64,000 nucleotides of DNA from Ulvibacter litoralis (GCF_900102055.1 NZ_FNBA01000006.1:62001-126000); one strand, 5' to 3'; shown: positions 26,148-35,973, numbered from the stretch's first letter. The notes: generated by a model not told the origin, from the sequence alone. A program made the numbers and translations.

Positions 26148-27125
26148 TTGGAAATAACCATTAAAAAATACGATTCAAATGCCAAAAGAGAATGGGACGC
26201 TTTTATTGCAACGGCAAAAAATGCGACCTTTTTGTTTTATCGTGATTTTATGGAGTATCATTCCGATCGATTTGAAGATTACTCATTACTTGTTTATAAT
26301 AAGGAAGAACTCATTGCGGTGCTTCCGGCCAATATTTCTGAAGGGATGCTCTATTCTCATCAAGGGTTAACCTATGGAGGGTTAGTGCTTCAGGAAGGTG
26401 CTAAGTTTGAAGCCGTATACATGGCTTTTAAACAATTATTGGTTTATTTAGAAGAACAGGAAGTTTATAAAATACATTTTAAGCTTCTTCCAAAGCATTA
26501 CAACTCGTTGCCAAGTGACGAAATTGAATACCTTTTGTTTAAACTAAAAGCAAAGCTGACACGACGTGATTTAACGTCTTTAATTAGTTTAAATAATAAG
26601 CTAGGAATCTCTTCTTCAAATAGAAAACGAGGCATTAAAAAAGGCATTAAAAATGAGTTAAAGGTTGTGGCAAACGATCAATTTGATGCTTTTTGGAACG
26701 AAATTTTAATTCCGAATTTGAGAGAAACGCATCAAACTGCACCAGTTCATTCTTTAGCAGAAATAGTATTCCTTAAGAAAAGCTTTCCGAAGCAGATTCA
26801 ACAATTTAATCTATATAAAGAAAATGTAATAGTTGCAGGGGTTACAATTTTTGAAACAAAGCACGTTGCGCACGCACAATATATTTCAGCAAATAAAGAC
26901 AAACAACAATTAGGATCATTAGATTTTTTATTCAACTACTTAATAAACGAAGCTTTTGCTTCGAAGCTGTTTTTCGACTTCGGGATCTCAAATGAGAATC
27001 GAGGTGAAAATATAAACAAAGGGTTGTTGTCATGGAAAGAAAGCTTTGGAGCGCGAAGTATACAGCATGATTTTTATGAGATTGACACGAAGAATCAAAC
27101 CTTTTTAAACGATGTTTTTTTATGA
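26148..27125 (+). CDS. GNAT/FemAB-like acyltransferase
   Basis: The protein has 325 residues, starting with TTG. It shows the two-lobed GNAT layout of FemAB-like proteins: [23 protein letters not shown] and AVLPANI in the first half, and [32 protein letters not shown] and [28 protein letters not shown] in the second. Its stop overlaps the aminotransferase start (ATGA). It is likely to acylate the amino sugar made by its neighbours, in place of the hexapeptide-type FdtC/QdtC acetyltransferase; this is inference. Confidence 0.72.
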   Translation: MEITIKKYDSNAKREWDAFIATAKNATFLFYRDFMEYHSDRFEDYSLLVYNKEELIAVLPANISEGMLYSHQGLTYGGLVLQEGAKFEAVYMAFKQLLVYLEEQEVYKIHFKLLPKHYNSLPSDEIEYLLFKLKAKLTRRDLTSLISLNNKLGISSSNRKRGIKKGIKNELKVVANDQFDAFWNEILIPNLRETHQTAPVHSLAEIVFLKKSFPKQIQQFNLYKENVIVAGVTIFETKHVAHAQYISANKDKQQLGSLDFLFNYLINEAFASKLFFDFGISNENRGENINKGLLSWKESFGARSIQHDFYEIDTKNQTFLNDVFL

Positions 27126-28222
27126 TTCCATTTTTAGATTTACATAAAATTAATGAGCGTTTTGAGGATGCGTTTAAAACAGAGTTTTCTAAATTTTTAG
27201 ATTCTGGATATTATATTTTAGGAACTAATGTAAGTGCCTTTGAAAGTGCGTTTGCAGCCTATTGTGGAGTGAAACATTGTGTTGGTGTCGGAAATGGTTT
27301 AGATGCGTTGCGTTTACTGTTAGAAGGCTATAAAATTCTTGGTAAGCTGAAAGATGGCGATGAAGTGCTTGTGGCCTCAAATACTTTTATTGCAACCATT
27401 CTAGCAGTCAAGCAAGTTCAATTAGTTCCTGTTTTAATTGAAAGTGATGCTACTACATTCAATTTTGATATTTCTGCTTTAGAAAATCGTATAACAGCCA
27501 AGACGAAAGTAATAATGCCAGTGCATTTGTACGGGCAAATTGCCCCGATGGAGGCTATTAATAAGATTGCTTCAAAAGCAGGAATACTTGTTATTGAAGA
27601 CGCTGCACAAGCACACGGGGCTGTTTATAAATCAACTAAAAAAGCTGGGAATTTAGGAGATGGAGCTGGGTTTAGTTTCTACCCTTCAAAAAATTTAGGA
27701 GCATTAGGAGATGGCGGTGCCATTACGACTAATAATGACGAACTAGCAGCTGTTGTAAAGAAGCTTCGGAATTATGGAACATCGTCAAAATACGAAAATG
27801 AATACATTGGAATCAATTCAAGACTCGACGAAATTCAAGCTTCTTTTTTAAATCTAAAATTACCAACTTTAGATCAAGATAATGCGAAACGGAGGGAGAT
27901 TGCCAAACGCTATCTTTCTGAAATAAAAAATGATAAAATACAACTTCCAACCTATGATGGAAGTGACAATCATGTGTTCCACCTTTTTGTAGTACGAGTT
28001 GCTACTAAAACGCATTTTGTAACTTATTTAACTGAAAATAATATCGGAGCTTTACTACATTATCCTACTGCGCCGCATCAGCAAAAAGCACTTCCAGAAT
28101 TTGCCAAGTTACGCTTCCCTATTTCAGAAAAATTGCATCAAGAGGTAGTAAGCATTCCTATGAGTCCTGTGTTAACCGATGATGAGGTTACGAGTGTTAT
28201 TAAAACCCTAAACGAATACTAA
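27122..28222 (+). CDS. fdtB: FdtB/QdtB-type dTDP-3-keto-6-deoxyhexose aminotransferase
   Basis: The protein has 366 residues in the DegT/DnrJ/EryC1/StrS family. PLP would bind Lys190 in [15 protein letters not shown]. The blocks [12 protein letters not shown] and [25 protein letters not shown] fit the 3-ketosugar branch. It should convert dTDP-3-keto-6-deoxyhexose to the 3-amino sugar using glutamate. An FdtA-type ketoisomerase, the step before, lies two genes downstream. The FdtB rather than QdtB assignment is not certain. Confidence 0.85.
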   Translation: MIPFLDLHKINERFEDAFKTEFSKFLDSGYYILGTNVSAFESAFAAYCGVKHCVGVGNGLDALRLLLEGYKILGKLKDGDEVLVASNTFIATILAVKQVQLVPVLIESDATTFNFDISALENRITAKTKVIMPVHLYGQIAPMEAINKIASKAGILVIEDAAQAHGAVYKSTKKAGNLGDGAGFSFYPSKNLGALGDGGAITTNNDELAAVVKKLRNYGTSSKYENEYIGINSRLDEIQASFLNLKLPTLDQDNAKRREIAKRYLSEIKNDKIQLPTYDGSDNHVFHLFVVRVATKTHFVTYLTENNIGALLHYPTAPHQQKALPEFAKLRFPISEKLHQEVVSIPMSPVLTDDEVTSVIKTLNEY

Positions 28223-29512
28223 GTGAAAATACCAGCTTTTATTCGGACCAATTTGTTATTAAAAATGACCTCATTAAATGCTGGGGTTATTTTTATCAGA
28301 TTGGCTATTACAGTTGTTATTCAGCGCCTAATTTCAGATCAATTAGGAGCTGCTGGACATGCAAAAATAGGACAACTTCGCGATTTGCTTGCCATGCTAA
28401 TGTCGCTAACTACATTAGGAGTTTTTAATGGAATTGTAAAGTATGTCTCAGAGTATAAAGAAGATCAAGAGGAACTTAAGAAAATATTTTCTACCAGTTT
28501 TGTTTTTATTGTTGTTGCAAGTGGTGTAACAGCACTGACTTTGTTTTTTGGGGCGTCTTATTTCAGTGAAGCTGTCTTTGGAAATTTACATTTTAAATAC
28601 CTGTTTAAAATTTTAGCAGTTGTAGTGCCTGCTATAAGTTTACAACGTGTTTTTAATGGAGTAATTAACGGATTGTCTGCCTATAAGAAGTTTGCTAAAA
28701 TAGAACTGTTTGGTTATTTGTTTTCTACAGGATTATTGGTGTTCTGTATGTATAATTTTCAACTTGACGGTATTCTAGTTGCTATTGCGGTAACTCCAAT
28801 TATTCAATTATGTATTTTATTGTACGTTTTTGGGAAAGTATTAAAAGAGTACCTTAAGTTCAAAGATATTACATTTAAGGCTCCGTATGCTAAGCAATTT
28901 TTAGCATTCTCATTAATGTCTTTTGCGTCAAGTATCTTGTTTAATTATATCAATATTGATGTTCGAAACATGATTGAAAACAAAATTACCATAGACGATT
29001 CTGGATATTGGACCACCATGACAAACATTTCCAAAAACTACATGGTTTTTTCGGGTTCTTTATTTACGCTCTATGTAATTCCTAAGTTTTCAGGAATTTA
29101 TTCTAAAAGTGATTTTAAGAAAGAAGTGTTTCAGATTTATAAAACATTACTTCCTCTTTTTGGGATAGGAATGCTGTTTATTTATTTTTTTAGAAATTAT
29201 ATAATTGAATTTGTATACCCTAACTTTTTCGGGATGGAACCTTTATTTAAATGGCAGCTTTGTGGTGATTTTTTTAGATTGGCTTCGTTGGTATTAGCCC
29301 ATCAATTCTTGGCAAAGAAAATGGTTCGAAGCTTTATTTTTTCAGAATTTTTATCACTTGCTTTGTTTTATGGATTAGCGCGCTATCTTACCGATTTTTA
29401 TGGAGTAGAGGGTGTTGTAATGGCGCATTTTATACGATATGTAATTTATTTTGTAGTGGTCTTTTTTCTAGTCATGCGCTATTTCAGAAAAAATGAAAAA
29501 TCAATAAAATAA
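28223..29512 (+). CDS. Polysaccharide flippase (Wzx/O-antigen translocase family)
   Basis: The protein has 429 residues with about 12 hydrophobic helices across its length. The GTG start follows the aminotransferase stop directly with no gap. Members of this family move lipid-linked oligosaccharides across the inner membrane. The cluster context (amino sugar, glycosyltransferases) supports O-antigen or related glycan export, and this order with FdtA/FdtB resembles enterobacterial common-antigen-type loci (WzxE group). Confidence 0.82.
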   Translation: MKIPAFIRTNLLLKMTSLNAGVIFIRLAITVVIQRLISDQLGAAGHAKIGQLRDLLAMLMSLTTLGVFNGIVKYVSEYKEDQEELKKIFSTSFVFIVVASGVTALTLFFGASYFSEAVFGNLHFKYLFKILAVVVPAISLQRVFNGVINGLSAYKKFAKIELFGYLFSTGLLVFCMYNFQLDGILVAIAVTPIIQLCILLYVFGKVLKEYLKFKDITFKAPYAKQFLAFSLMSFASSILFNYINIDVRNMIENKITIDDSGYWTTMTNISKNYMVFSGSLFTLYVIPKFSGIYSKSDFKKEVFQIYKTLLPLFGIGMLFIYFFRNYIIEFVYPNFFGMEPLFKWQLCGDFFRLASLVLAHQFLAKKMVRSFIFSEFLSLALFYGLARYLTDFYGVEGVVMAHFIRYVIYFVVVFFLVMRYFRKNEKSIK

Positions 29513-29600
29513 TTAATCCAACGTTATTGAATTTAATGACATTCACTAAATTCAGTATTTATAATATTAAAGTATATTTGTTTACCTAAAAGGATCGCTT

Positions 29601-30005
29601 TTGAAAAACATTCGCATTATTGATATTCCTAAAATTAGTGACCCAGACGGTCGCGGAAATCTTTCGGTACTAGAAAAAGACATTTTGCCTTTTACCATCA
29701 AGCGTGTGTACTATTTGTATGATGTTCCTAGCGATTCAACCCGTGGGGGTCATGCACATAAAGACCTACAGCAGTTTTTAATTGCGCTAAGTGGAAGTTT
29801 CGATGTCGTGTTAGACGATGGGAAAACGCGTAAGGTGATTACTTTAAATCGCCCTTACAAAGGTATTTTAATACCAAGCGGTGTATGGAGGGAGTTAGAA
29901 AATTTTTCTGCAGGAGCTGTTTGCTTGTCTTTAGTTAGTGAAACCTACGACGAAGATGATTACATTCGTGAGTACGACGATTTTAAAACGTATGTAAACT
30001 CTTAG
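29601..30005 (+). CDS. fdtA: dTDP-4-keto-6-deoxyhexose 3,4-ketoisomerase (FdtA/QdtA family)
   Basis: The protein has 134 residues, a single cupin domain of the WxcM/FdtA type. The motif RGGHAHKDLQQFLIALSGSF carries the two catalytic His. PYKGILIPSGVWRELENF and SETYDEDDYIREYDDF are also typical. It shifts the keto group from C4 to C3 of dTDP-4-keto-6-deoxyglucose. It starts with TTG at 29601, 88 bp after the flippase. Its last 4 bases overlap the convergent glycosyltransferase gene. Confidence 0.88.
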   Translation: MKNIRIIDIPKISDPDGRGNLSVLEKDILPFTIKRVYYLYDVPSDSTRGGHAHKDLQQFLIALSGSFDVVLDDGKTRKVITLNRPYKGILIPSGVWRELENFSAGAVCLSLVSETYDEDDYIREYDDFKTYVNS

Positions 30006-31141
30006 TTACAATACACTTTTTCGTACTTTTTAGCAATCTCTATGTAATTGTGTTCCCTTTCAATAAAAGCCCGTGCATTTTTTCCAATAGCGGTTAGTTG
30101 TGCTGGGTTTTCAATTAACCAACTCAATTTTTCCACTAATTTACTTACCTCTGGAAGTGCATTGATGCAAACGGTATCTTTTTCTAGTTTGTAGTAGGTT
30201 GTGAATTCTTCTTCGGCGCCTGTAAAAACAACTTTTCCTTTCGCCATCGCTTCTAGCGCATTATAGCCTTGATCGTACGAATACACTTGGTCTAGAATGA
30301 TATGTGCATCATTATATTGCTGCAGGTATTCGGCATACGGAATATTTTCAGCAATACGTATTTCTATTTTTTCTGAATATTTTTTCTGAAGCTGTACCAA
30401 CGCTTCTTCAAACAACGGAATCCCTTTTTTGTGATAGGTGCCTCTATTTATTCCTAAAAAAATAATTGTTTTCTGCTGAATAGTAAGCGGTGCAAACGGA
30501 ATTTCATCACAATTTACAGGGTTTGGAATAAGTCCTAAAAACTTTGAATGTCCTTCTAACGGAAGCACGTAGTCAAAATCGGAAGCAATCACGCCTTCAA
30601 TATTTGAAAAAACAAAGTCATGTGTCTTTCGATGTGATGCACTCGTATAATCTAAAATGTATTGGTATTCTTTCGCCAGTTTTGGATTTTCAAAAAAAGG
30701 ATTCATCAACGAATACTTAAATTTCTTCTGAAGCATAAATTCGACGCTTATAACATCTATTCCGCAGGATAACAAAAGCGTCTTCTGATTGTTCTTAAAA
30801 ATCTTTTTCAGCAAAAACCGTTCAAAGGCAGGAAGGGTTTTAATAGGCTTTTCATTAATTAATTGGACAACATCAAAACCGTTCAGTGCAGGCATTTTTA
30901 TCCAAAATCGAAGTCCTCGCTCCAGCGCTAAGATATCTAACTTGAAAACTTTGTACAGTCCCAGTTTTACCCATTTTAGAATAGACTTGTCTCCCCATGT
31001 TGGTCGAATAGAAATATCGACCGGAAAATTTTTAAATCCGTCGCCATCACCCACAAGTACAACCTCATGTCCCAAGGCAGTCAAGCCTTCTTTTAAGGTG
31101 TTGTGCAATCTGCTATACTCGCCTAACAATAAAACCTTCAT
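30002..31141 (-). CDS. Glycosyltransferase (GT-B, group 1)
   Basis: The protein has 379 residues with a GT-B layout. N-terminal MKVLLLGEYSRLHNTLKEGLTALGHEVVLVG, a mid IIFLGINRGTYHKKGIPLFEEAL, and a C-terminal donor site YDQGYNALEAMAKGKVVFTG with the ExxxxGK-like pattern. It probably uses a nucleotide sugar to extend the surface glycan. It is on the opposite strand to its neighbours and has its own promoter, mirrored against that of the next gene. Confidence 0.82.
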   Translation of the reverse strand: MKVLLLGEYSRLHNTLKEGLTALGHEVVLVGDGDGFKNFPVDISIRPTWGDKSILKWVKLGLYKVFKLDILALERGLRFWIKMPALNGFDVVQLINEKPIKTLPAFERFLLKKIFKNNQKTLLLSCGIDVISVEFMLQKKFKYSLMNPFFENPKLAKEYQYILDYTSASHRKTHDFVFSNIEGVIASDFDYVLPLEGHSKFLGLIPNPVNCDEIPFAPLTIQQKTIIFLGINRGTYHKKGIPLFEEALVQLQKKYSEKIEIRIAENIPYAEYLQQYNDAHIILDQVYSYDQGYNALEAMAKGKVVFTGAEEEFTTYYKLEKDTVCINALPEVSKLVEKLSWLIENPAQLTAIGKNARAFIEREHNYIEIAKKYEKVYCN

Positions 31142-31147
31142 AAAAGT

Positions 31148-31166
31148 TATATTTGTACCAAAGTTA
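31148..31166. promoter_or_regulatory. Face-to-face -7 elements of two glycosyltransferase genes
   Basis: TATATTTG at 31148-31155 (plus) and TAACTTTG at 31166-31159 (minus), both exact TAnnTTTG, are 3 bp apart and point at each other. Predicted starts near 31162 (plus) and 31152 (minus) give leaders of about 18 and 11 nt. The two promoters cannot be melted at the same time. Confidence 0.6.
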
Positions 31167-31179
31167 ACTTTTTAATAGT

Positions 31180-32280
31180 ATGAAACAACCAAGACAAAAA
31201 ATTGCTTTCGTCGGAGACACGCTTGGAGAAGGTGGCGCCGAACGAGTACAAGCAAGATTGTCTTTTTATTTTGAAGCGCAAGACATTGAGGTACATCATA
31301 TTATTGTGCGCGATGTTGTGACATACGAGTATGCAGGAACCTTGTTTAATATGGGGTTACTAAAAGATACAAAAAATGGTTTTTCAAATAAATACAAACG
31401 ACTAAGTGTATTCCGTAGCTATTTAAAGGAACACGAATTTGATTACATTATCGATTTTAGGGTAAAAAATAAAACGCTTCAGGAGTTTCTTATTGCAAAA
31501 TGGGTGTATACGACCAAGTATATTATGAGCATTCGTAGTTTTAATACGCTGTATTACTTTCCGAAGAATACCTTTTTAGCACGAAATATTTATAAAAATG
31601 CCTACGGAATCGTTACAGTTTCAAAAGCATTGGAAGCACGGATAAAAACAGAATATGGATACCAAAATGTGGAAACCATCTACAATCCGTTGTTATTAGA
31701 ACAAGTTTCAGAAGATTCAAAAGCGTTTGTTCCCTTCGACTTTCTATACATTCTCGGAATTGGACGCATGCAGAACGACATCAAACAGTTTGATCATTTA
31801 ATTGAAGCCTATGACGCTTCTATTGCCAAAGAAAACGGCATCAAATTGGTGTTAATTGGCGACGGAAAGTTTAAACAAGGCTTAGAGCGTTTGGTTGCTG
31901 AAAAGGATATCACCGACAATGTAGTTTTTGTGTCGCACCAAACCAATCCGTTTCCGTACTTTAAAAATGCATTGGTAACGGCTTTAACGAGTAGAAATGA
32001 AGGTTTTCCAAATGTCTTGATTGAAAGTTTGGCTTGCGAAACTCCCGTTGTAGCCTACAATTGTGAGTCGGGCCCTAGCGAGATAATTGAAAACGAAAGC
32101 AACGGATTGTTAGTCAAAAATCAAGATATTTCGGCAATGGCTTCGGCACTTTCAAGAATGATTTCTGATACTGCATTGTATCAAAAATGCAAAGCGCAAG
32201 CTCGTCCGAGTGTGGAGCGATTTAATTTTGAAACCATCGGAAAAGCGTGGTTAGATTTCCTGAAAATTGACGAAAAGTAA
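31180..32280 (+). CDS. Glycosyltransferase family 4-like
   Basis: The protein has 366 residues. The GT-B fold starts KIAFVGDTLGEGGAERV; the C-terminal donor site includes ILGIGRM, LVLIGDG and EGFPNVLIESLACETPVVAYNCESGPSEII (E-x7-E motif). It transfers a hexose or related sugar in surface glycan synthesis. Convergent with the next glycosyltransferase gene; the stop codons are adjacent with no terminator between. Confidence 0.88.
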   Translation: MKQPRQKIAFVGDTLGEGGAERVQARLSFYFEAQDIEVHHIIVRDVVTYEYAGTLFNMGLLKDTKNGFSNKYKRLSVFRSYLKEHEFDYIIDFRVKNKTLQEFLIAKWVYTTKYIMSIRSFNTLYYFPKNTFLARNIYKNAYGIVTVSKALEARIKTEYGYQNVETIYNPLLLEQVSEDSKAFVPFDFLYILGIGRMQNDIKQFDHLIEAYDASIAKENGIKLVLIGDGKFKQGLERLVAEKDITDNVVFVSHQTNPFPYFKNALVTALTSRNEGFPNVLIESLACETPVVAYNCESGPSEIIENESNGLLVKNQDISAMASALSRMISDTALYQKCKAQARPSVERFNFETIGKAWLDFLKIDEK

Positions 32281-33219
32281 TTACGAATAACTGTTTAATT
32301 CAATCCCTAGTTTCTGAAGGGTCTTCTTTATAAAACCTATTCCGAGCAAAAGGGGTTTAGGTGTTCTAAGCAAGAGCTTTTGCTTTCTGTTGAGGTTTTC
32401 GGGATCAATCTGATTTATAAGTGCTGAAGCGCGCTCGGTATCGCCAGAGAGTTTGAATAGCTTGGCTTTTACAAATCGCTGAAAGTCTAAATACGTTTTA
32501 ATGTCTTTTCTTCCGGGGAAGGTTTTTTCGTAAAAATCGTAGTCGGGAATCGTTTTGCCAGAAAGCCCATTTTGTGTAATCTGATTTTCAGAATCTAGAA
32601 CGTATGTAACGTGTGCTTCATTCCAATAAGCAAATTTGAATTTTTCGTGCGCTCGAATATTAAAATCGACATCTTCACTAAAATTAATCGCTTCGTTGTA
32701 ATACCCAACACTTTCAAACACGCTTTTACGAGCGGTTAGACACGATGGGTAGTATAAATTCTGATTCAAATTATTTTCAAAAAAGTTAGGAACGATTCCA
32801 GGGCTTTTATAATCGGTAATTTTAAAATCATGGACGAGCGTTTTTCCGTTGCTGAGCAAGACTTCATACTTGGCAGCAAACAGTGAAGCTTCCGGAAAGT
32901 TTGTAATTAAGAAATCAATTTTCTCCAAATACGTCGGCTTCCAAAGATCGTCTGCGTCTAAAAAAGCAACGAAATCAGATTGTGCTTTTTTAATTCCAGT
33001 ATTTCTCGATGCTGAAAGTCCTTTATTTACCGAATGTTGTATAATTTGAATTCGAGGGTCTTTGATGGTTTGTGCAATTTCCAAGCTGTTGTCGGTTGCA
33101 CAATCGTTTACGATAATAAGTTCAAAATCGGAAAACGTCTGATTTAAAACACTCGCAATAGTACCCGCGATGTAGTTCTCCTTATTGTAAAGTGGTATAA
33201 TTACAGAAAATCTAGGCAT
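32281..33219 (-). CDS. Glycosyltransferase family 2
   Basis: The protein has 312 residues. The GT-A domain starts FSVIIPLYNKENYIAGTIASVLNQTF and contains FELIIVNDCATDNS and the metal-binding FLDADDLW. The C-terminal third is helical. It overlaps the upstream glycosyltransferase gene by 8 bp, so the two are translationally coupled. Confidence 0.88.
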   Translation of the reverse strand: MPRFSVIIPLYNKENYIAGTIASVLNQTFSDFELIIVNDCATDNSLEIAQTIKDPRIQIIQHSVNKGLSASRNTGIKKAQSDFVAFLDADDLWKPTYLEKIDFLITNFPEASLFAAKYEVLLSNGKTLVHDFKITDYKSPGIVPNFFENNLNQNLYYPSCLTARKSVFESVGYYNEAINFSEDVDFNIRAHEKFKFAYWNEAHVTYVLDSENQITQNGLSGKTIPDYDFYEKTFPGRKDIKTYLDFQRFVKAKLFKLSGDTERASALINQIDPENLNRKQKLLLRTPKPLLLGIGFIKKTLQKLGIELNSYS

Positions 33220-34102
33220 TTTTTTTGCGTTTTAAGTCAGTGTAATAGGCAAGACGGTATATATCAAACCAAAATAAATTAGGCTTAGAAGATTCAAAAT
33301 TGCGTTCCATCATTCCTTTAAAAGGTGTCATTACAGTGGTAAAGATACCTGCAAGTCCGAACTTTTTCAGTTTTAAATAACTTTTCTGAAGCGGTCTTGC
33401 ATCTACATCCATCACGCCTTTTTCTTCAAGAATAACAGTTGTCTCAACAGCTTTCAATGCTTTTGTAATAAATGTTTTGGTGGTTTCCAATCCCAAATGA
33501 ATCACAGGATTGTCTATATGTTTCACTTCGACCTGCATTCGTTCCAACTGATTCGAAAAATAGTTATCCAAACCATAGTAATTCCCTTGAATGTTATTTG
33601 CCTTTAAAAAGGTTTCTTTCTGAATGCATAAATTTTGAGAGATGATAAAATACGGCGCTTTTTCACGTTCGGAAACAGGTTTGGCTTCTCGGTGTCTTCC
33701 ATAATGCCAACGAAATAATTGTGCTTTGGAAGGTTTTTCGGCTTCGTAGGAGATTCCTCCAAAAATAACAGCTGCGGTTGTGTTCTCTGCGGAAGCGATG
33801 TACGCTTTCAAAAACGATTGACGCAACGGAAGCACATCTGCATCCAAAAACAGTAGCCAATTATAAGAAGCGAGTTTTGCCAGTTTGTTTCGAGTGGCTG
33901 TTCGGCCTTCATTATTTTCAGAAATTATAAATCGCGTGCTGCGAAGCGCATTTAATGCTTCATGTTCTTTGATAAAAGAAGAAGAACCATCATCCAACAC
34001 AATGATTTCAATAGGCGTCGAAATACCTTCCAATTGTGAGTGTAAGGCATTCACCAAAGCAGAAACATTGTAATTGTATGTAGGTATAAGTATTGAAAGC
34101 AT
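33212..34102 (-). CDS. Glycosyltransferase family 2
   Basis: The protein has 296 residues. GT-A motifs are LSILIPTYNYNVSALVNAL, IEIIVLDDGSS and LLFLDADVLP. First of a two-gene unit with 32281-33219. Its promoter is the left half of a mirrored element at 34180-34195. Confidence 0.88.
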   Translation of the reverse strand: MLSILIPTYNYNVSALVNALHSQLEGISTPIEIIVLDDGSSSFIKEHEALNALRSTRFIISENNEGRTATRNKLAKLASYNWLLFLDADVLPLRQSFLKAYIASAENTTAAVIFGGISYEAEKPSKAQLFRWHYGRHREAKPVSEREKAPYFIISQNLCIQKETFLKANNIQGNYYGLDNYFSNQLERMQVEVKHIDNPVIHLGLETTKTFITKALKAVETTVILEEKGVMDVDARPLQKSYLKLKKFGLAGIFTTVMTPFKGMMERNFESSKPNLFWFDIYRLAYYTDLKRKKNA

Positions 34103-34179
34103 GTTGGTTGTCTGCAGCGAAATAACTGTTAATTTACAATTTAAAGGCTGTTTTTTGAAAGTTTATAGTACCTTAGAAA

Positions 34180-34195
34180 CAAATGTATAAATTTG
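34180..34195. promoter_or_regulatory. Back-to-back divergent -7 elements
   Basis: CAAATGTA (34180-34187; TACATTTG on the minus strand) lies directly beside TAAATTTG (34188-34195). Both are exact TAnnTTTG matches and together form a near-palindrome. Predicted starts are near 34173 (minus) and 34202 (plus). Confidence 0.6.
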
Positions 34196-34233
34196 TTTAA
34201 GTCTTAAACTCTTTAACACCATTATTATTTCTT

Positions 34234-35877
34234 TTGAAAGTATTTAGCTGTTTTTTATTTCTAGTCTGTTTCTCTTTTGTGAGTAGTGCTCAAAAAGAGG
34301 CTGCTTGGTTCTATTTAAGAGCTACAGACACACTTGTTTTACCAGAATTTAAATCTGAAAATGAACAGTTGGTGTACATAGGGGATGACCCGAAATTGAA
34401 ACAGGTATTAGATAGGCACAAGGTGTACACTTTCAAAAAGACCTATCGTAAAGCCAAACCAACATATTTAAAAAGGACCTTTTTTGTGCAAGCTGAAGAT
34501 GCTTCATTGCTGGACGATTTAACTTCAAATGTTTCGCACTTATTCGAGTCGGGCGACCTTATTTCCGAAGAAGAAAAAAAAATATACGAACCGAATGACT
34601 ACGGACTCACAAGCACGATTGGAGAAAACCTTGGAGCGCAAGTAAATTTGGATTATTTAGACTTCCTAGGACTTCCAGAGGCTTGGTATTATACCACAGG
34701 CTCTCGTGATATTATTATCGGAATATCTGATGGAGGTATAGATACTACAGATGTTGAATGGAAAGGAAAATCTAAAATTTTTAGAGAGTCGCGTTTTGCA
34801 AAAGGACATGGGTATTCTGTTTCTGAAACAGCGGCGGGGCAAGGGGATAATGGATATGCAATTGCAGGTGTTTGTTTTGATTGTAGTATTTACGCTACAA
34901 CGTACGATAACCCTAGAACGTATGAACAATTATTAGAGCTTTCAGAGGCTGGCGTTAAAGTGATAAATTGTAGCTGGGGAAGAACTGGTTTCTACCAATC
35001 TTCGCAAGATGCTATTAATAAAATGTTAGACAATGGAACGGTTGTGGTGGCGATTGGACATAATATGTCATTTTCACAATCGAAAGGGAACCTGTTTTAT
35101 TATCCAGCCTCATTAGATAATGTAATTGCTATATCTTCGGTCATGCACCGTTATGAGAAATACAACGATCATATTTTATTAGAAGCGGGTAAGAATAATT
35201 TTTATGCTGAAAATATTCGTGGATATGTAGGGAGAACGGCTGGATTTAAAGATAATGACACTACACAAACACCCTATATTTATCCGCAGAGTATTCGAAA
35301 TTTTAATTCTAAAATAGATATTTTAGGACCTGCTGTTGGATTGTATCGTTATGGCGAAAAGCCTGAAAATAATAATTTGACAGATGTGAGCGAAGACTCA
35401 CCAACATCTGGTGTAGCTCCCTTAATTACAGGGACTGTCGGACTCATGTTTTCGTTAGCTCCTTGTCTTCCAGCGACCGAAGTAGAGAGTATTTTAAAAA
35501 TGACTTCTACTAATATTGATGATATTGAAGTGAATAAACCTTATGCGGGGATGTACGGATCTGGAATGTTACACACAGGTAGAGCTGTAAAAATGGTGTA
35601 TCAGTTGTATTCTGAAAAGGAAACAGTTACAATTGAAAATCAGCGGTTTTCTCGATGGGATTTTAAACTGACTTCTTATTCTGAAAAAGTAGTGCTGAAA
35701 AACCAAACCTTTAGCGATGCGGCAACACTATCGTTAAATGCACGAAAGCAAATTGTATTAAGCGCAAATACAAATTTGAAGCCGAATAGTTCAGGTAACA
35801 TAAAACTTTCCATAGATCCGACGCTTCAAAAAGAATGTGAATTACGTCTTCGAGATCCTAGTATAGTAAATGATTAG
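34234..35877 (+). CDS. Secreted S8 subtilase-like protein, probably inactive
   Basis: The protein has 547 residues, with a TTG start and signal peptide (about 1-19). The subtilase fold covers about 140-460. Asp166 (GISDGGID) and Ser392 (TSGVAPLITG) are in place. The HGTxVAG motif reads GDNGYAIAGV, with Asn206 where the catalytic His should be, and the oxyanion segment reads AIGHN. The only nearby His (about 191, KGHGYS) is in the wrong setting. A C-terminal beta domain of about 85 residues follows; no clear sorting tail. Probably a pseudoprotease. Confidence 0.75.
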   Translation: MKVFSCFLFLVCFSFVSSAQKEAAWFYLRATDTLVLPEFKSENEQLVYIGDDPKLKQVLDRHKVYTFKKTYRKAKPTYLKRTFFVQAEDASLLDDLTSNVSHLFESGDLISEEEKKIYEPNDYGLTSTIGENLGAQVNLDYLDFLGLPEAWYYTTGSRDIIIGISDGGIDTTDVEWKGKSKIFRESRFAKGHGYSVSETAAGQGDNGYAIAGVCFDCSIYATTYDNPRTYEQLLELSEAGVKVINCSWGRTGFYQSSQDAINKMLDNGTVVVAIGHNMSFSQSKGNLFYYPASLDNVIAISSVMHRYEKYNDHILLEAGKNNFYAENIRGYVGRTAGFKDNDTTQTPYIYPQSIRNFNSKIDILGPAVGLYRYGEKPENNNLTDVSEDSPTSGVAPLITGTVGLMFSLAPCLPATEVESILKMTSTNIDDIEVNKPYAGMYGSGMLHTGRAVKMVYQLYSEKETVTIENQRFSRWDFKLTSYSEKVVLKNQTFSDAATLSLNARKQIVLSANTNLKPNSSGNIKLSIDPTLQKECELRLRDPSIVND

Positions 35878-35973
35878 TTCTCGGCTCGAACGGACAAACT
35901 TAAACTGGCGCGTTTTTGCAAAAGCTAACAAGAGTTAGAGTTTAGCTATTGTCTGGTTGAGCGCAGTCGAAAC
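35878..35973. repeat. GCAGTCGA-type repeat remnant between convergent genes
   Basis: It contains GTTGAGCGCAGTCGAAACC (about 35956-35974) and a small CTAAC/GTTAG hairpin. The GCAGTCGA core also occurs at 42431-42486. Confidence 0.45.
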
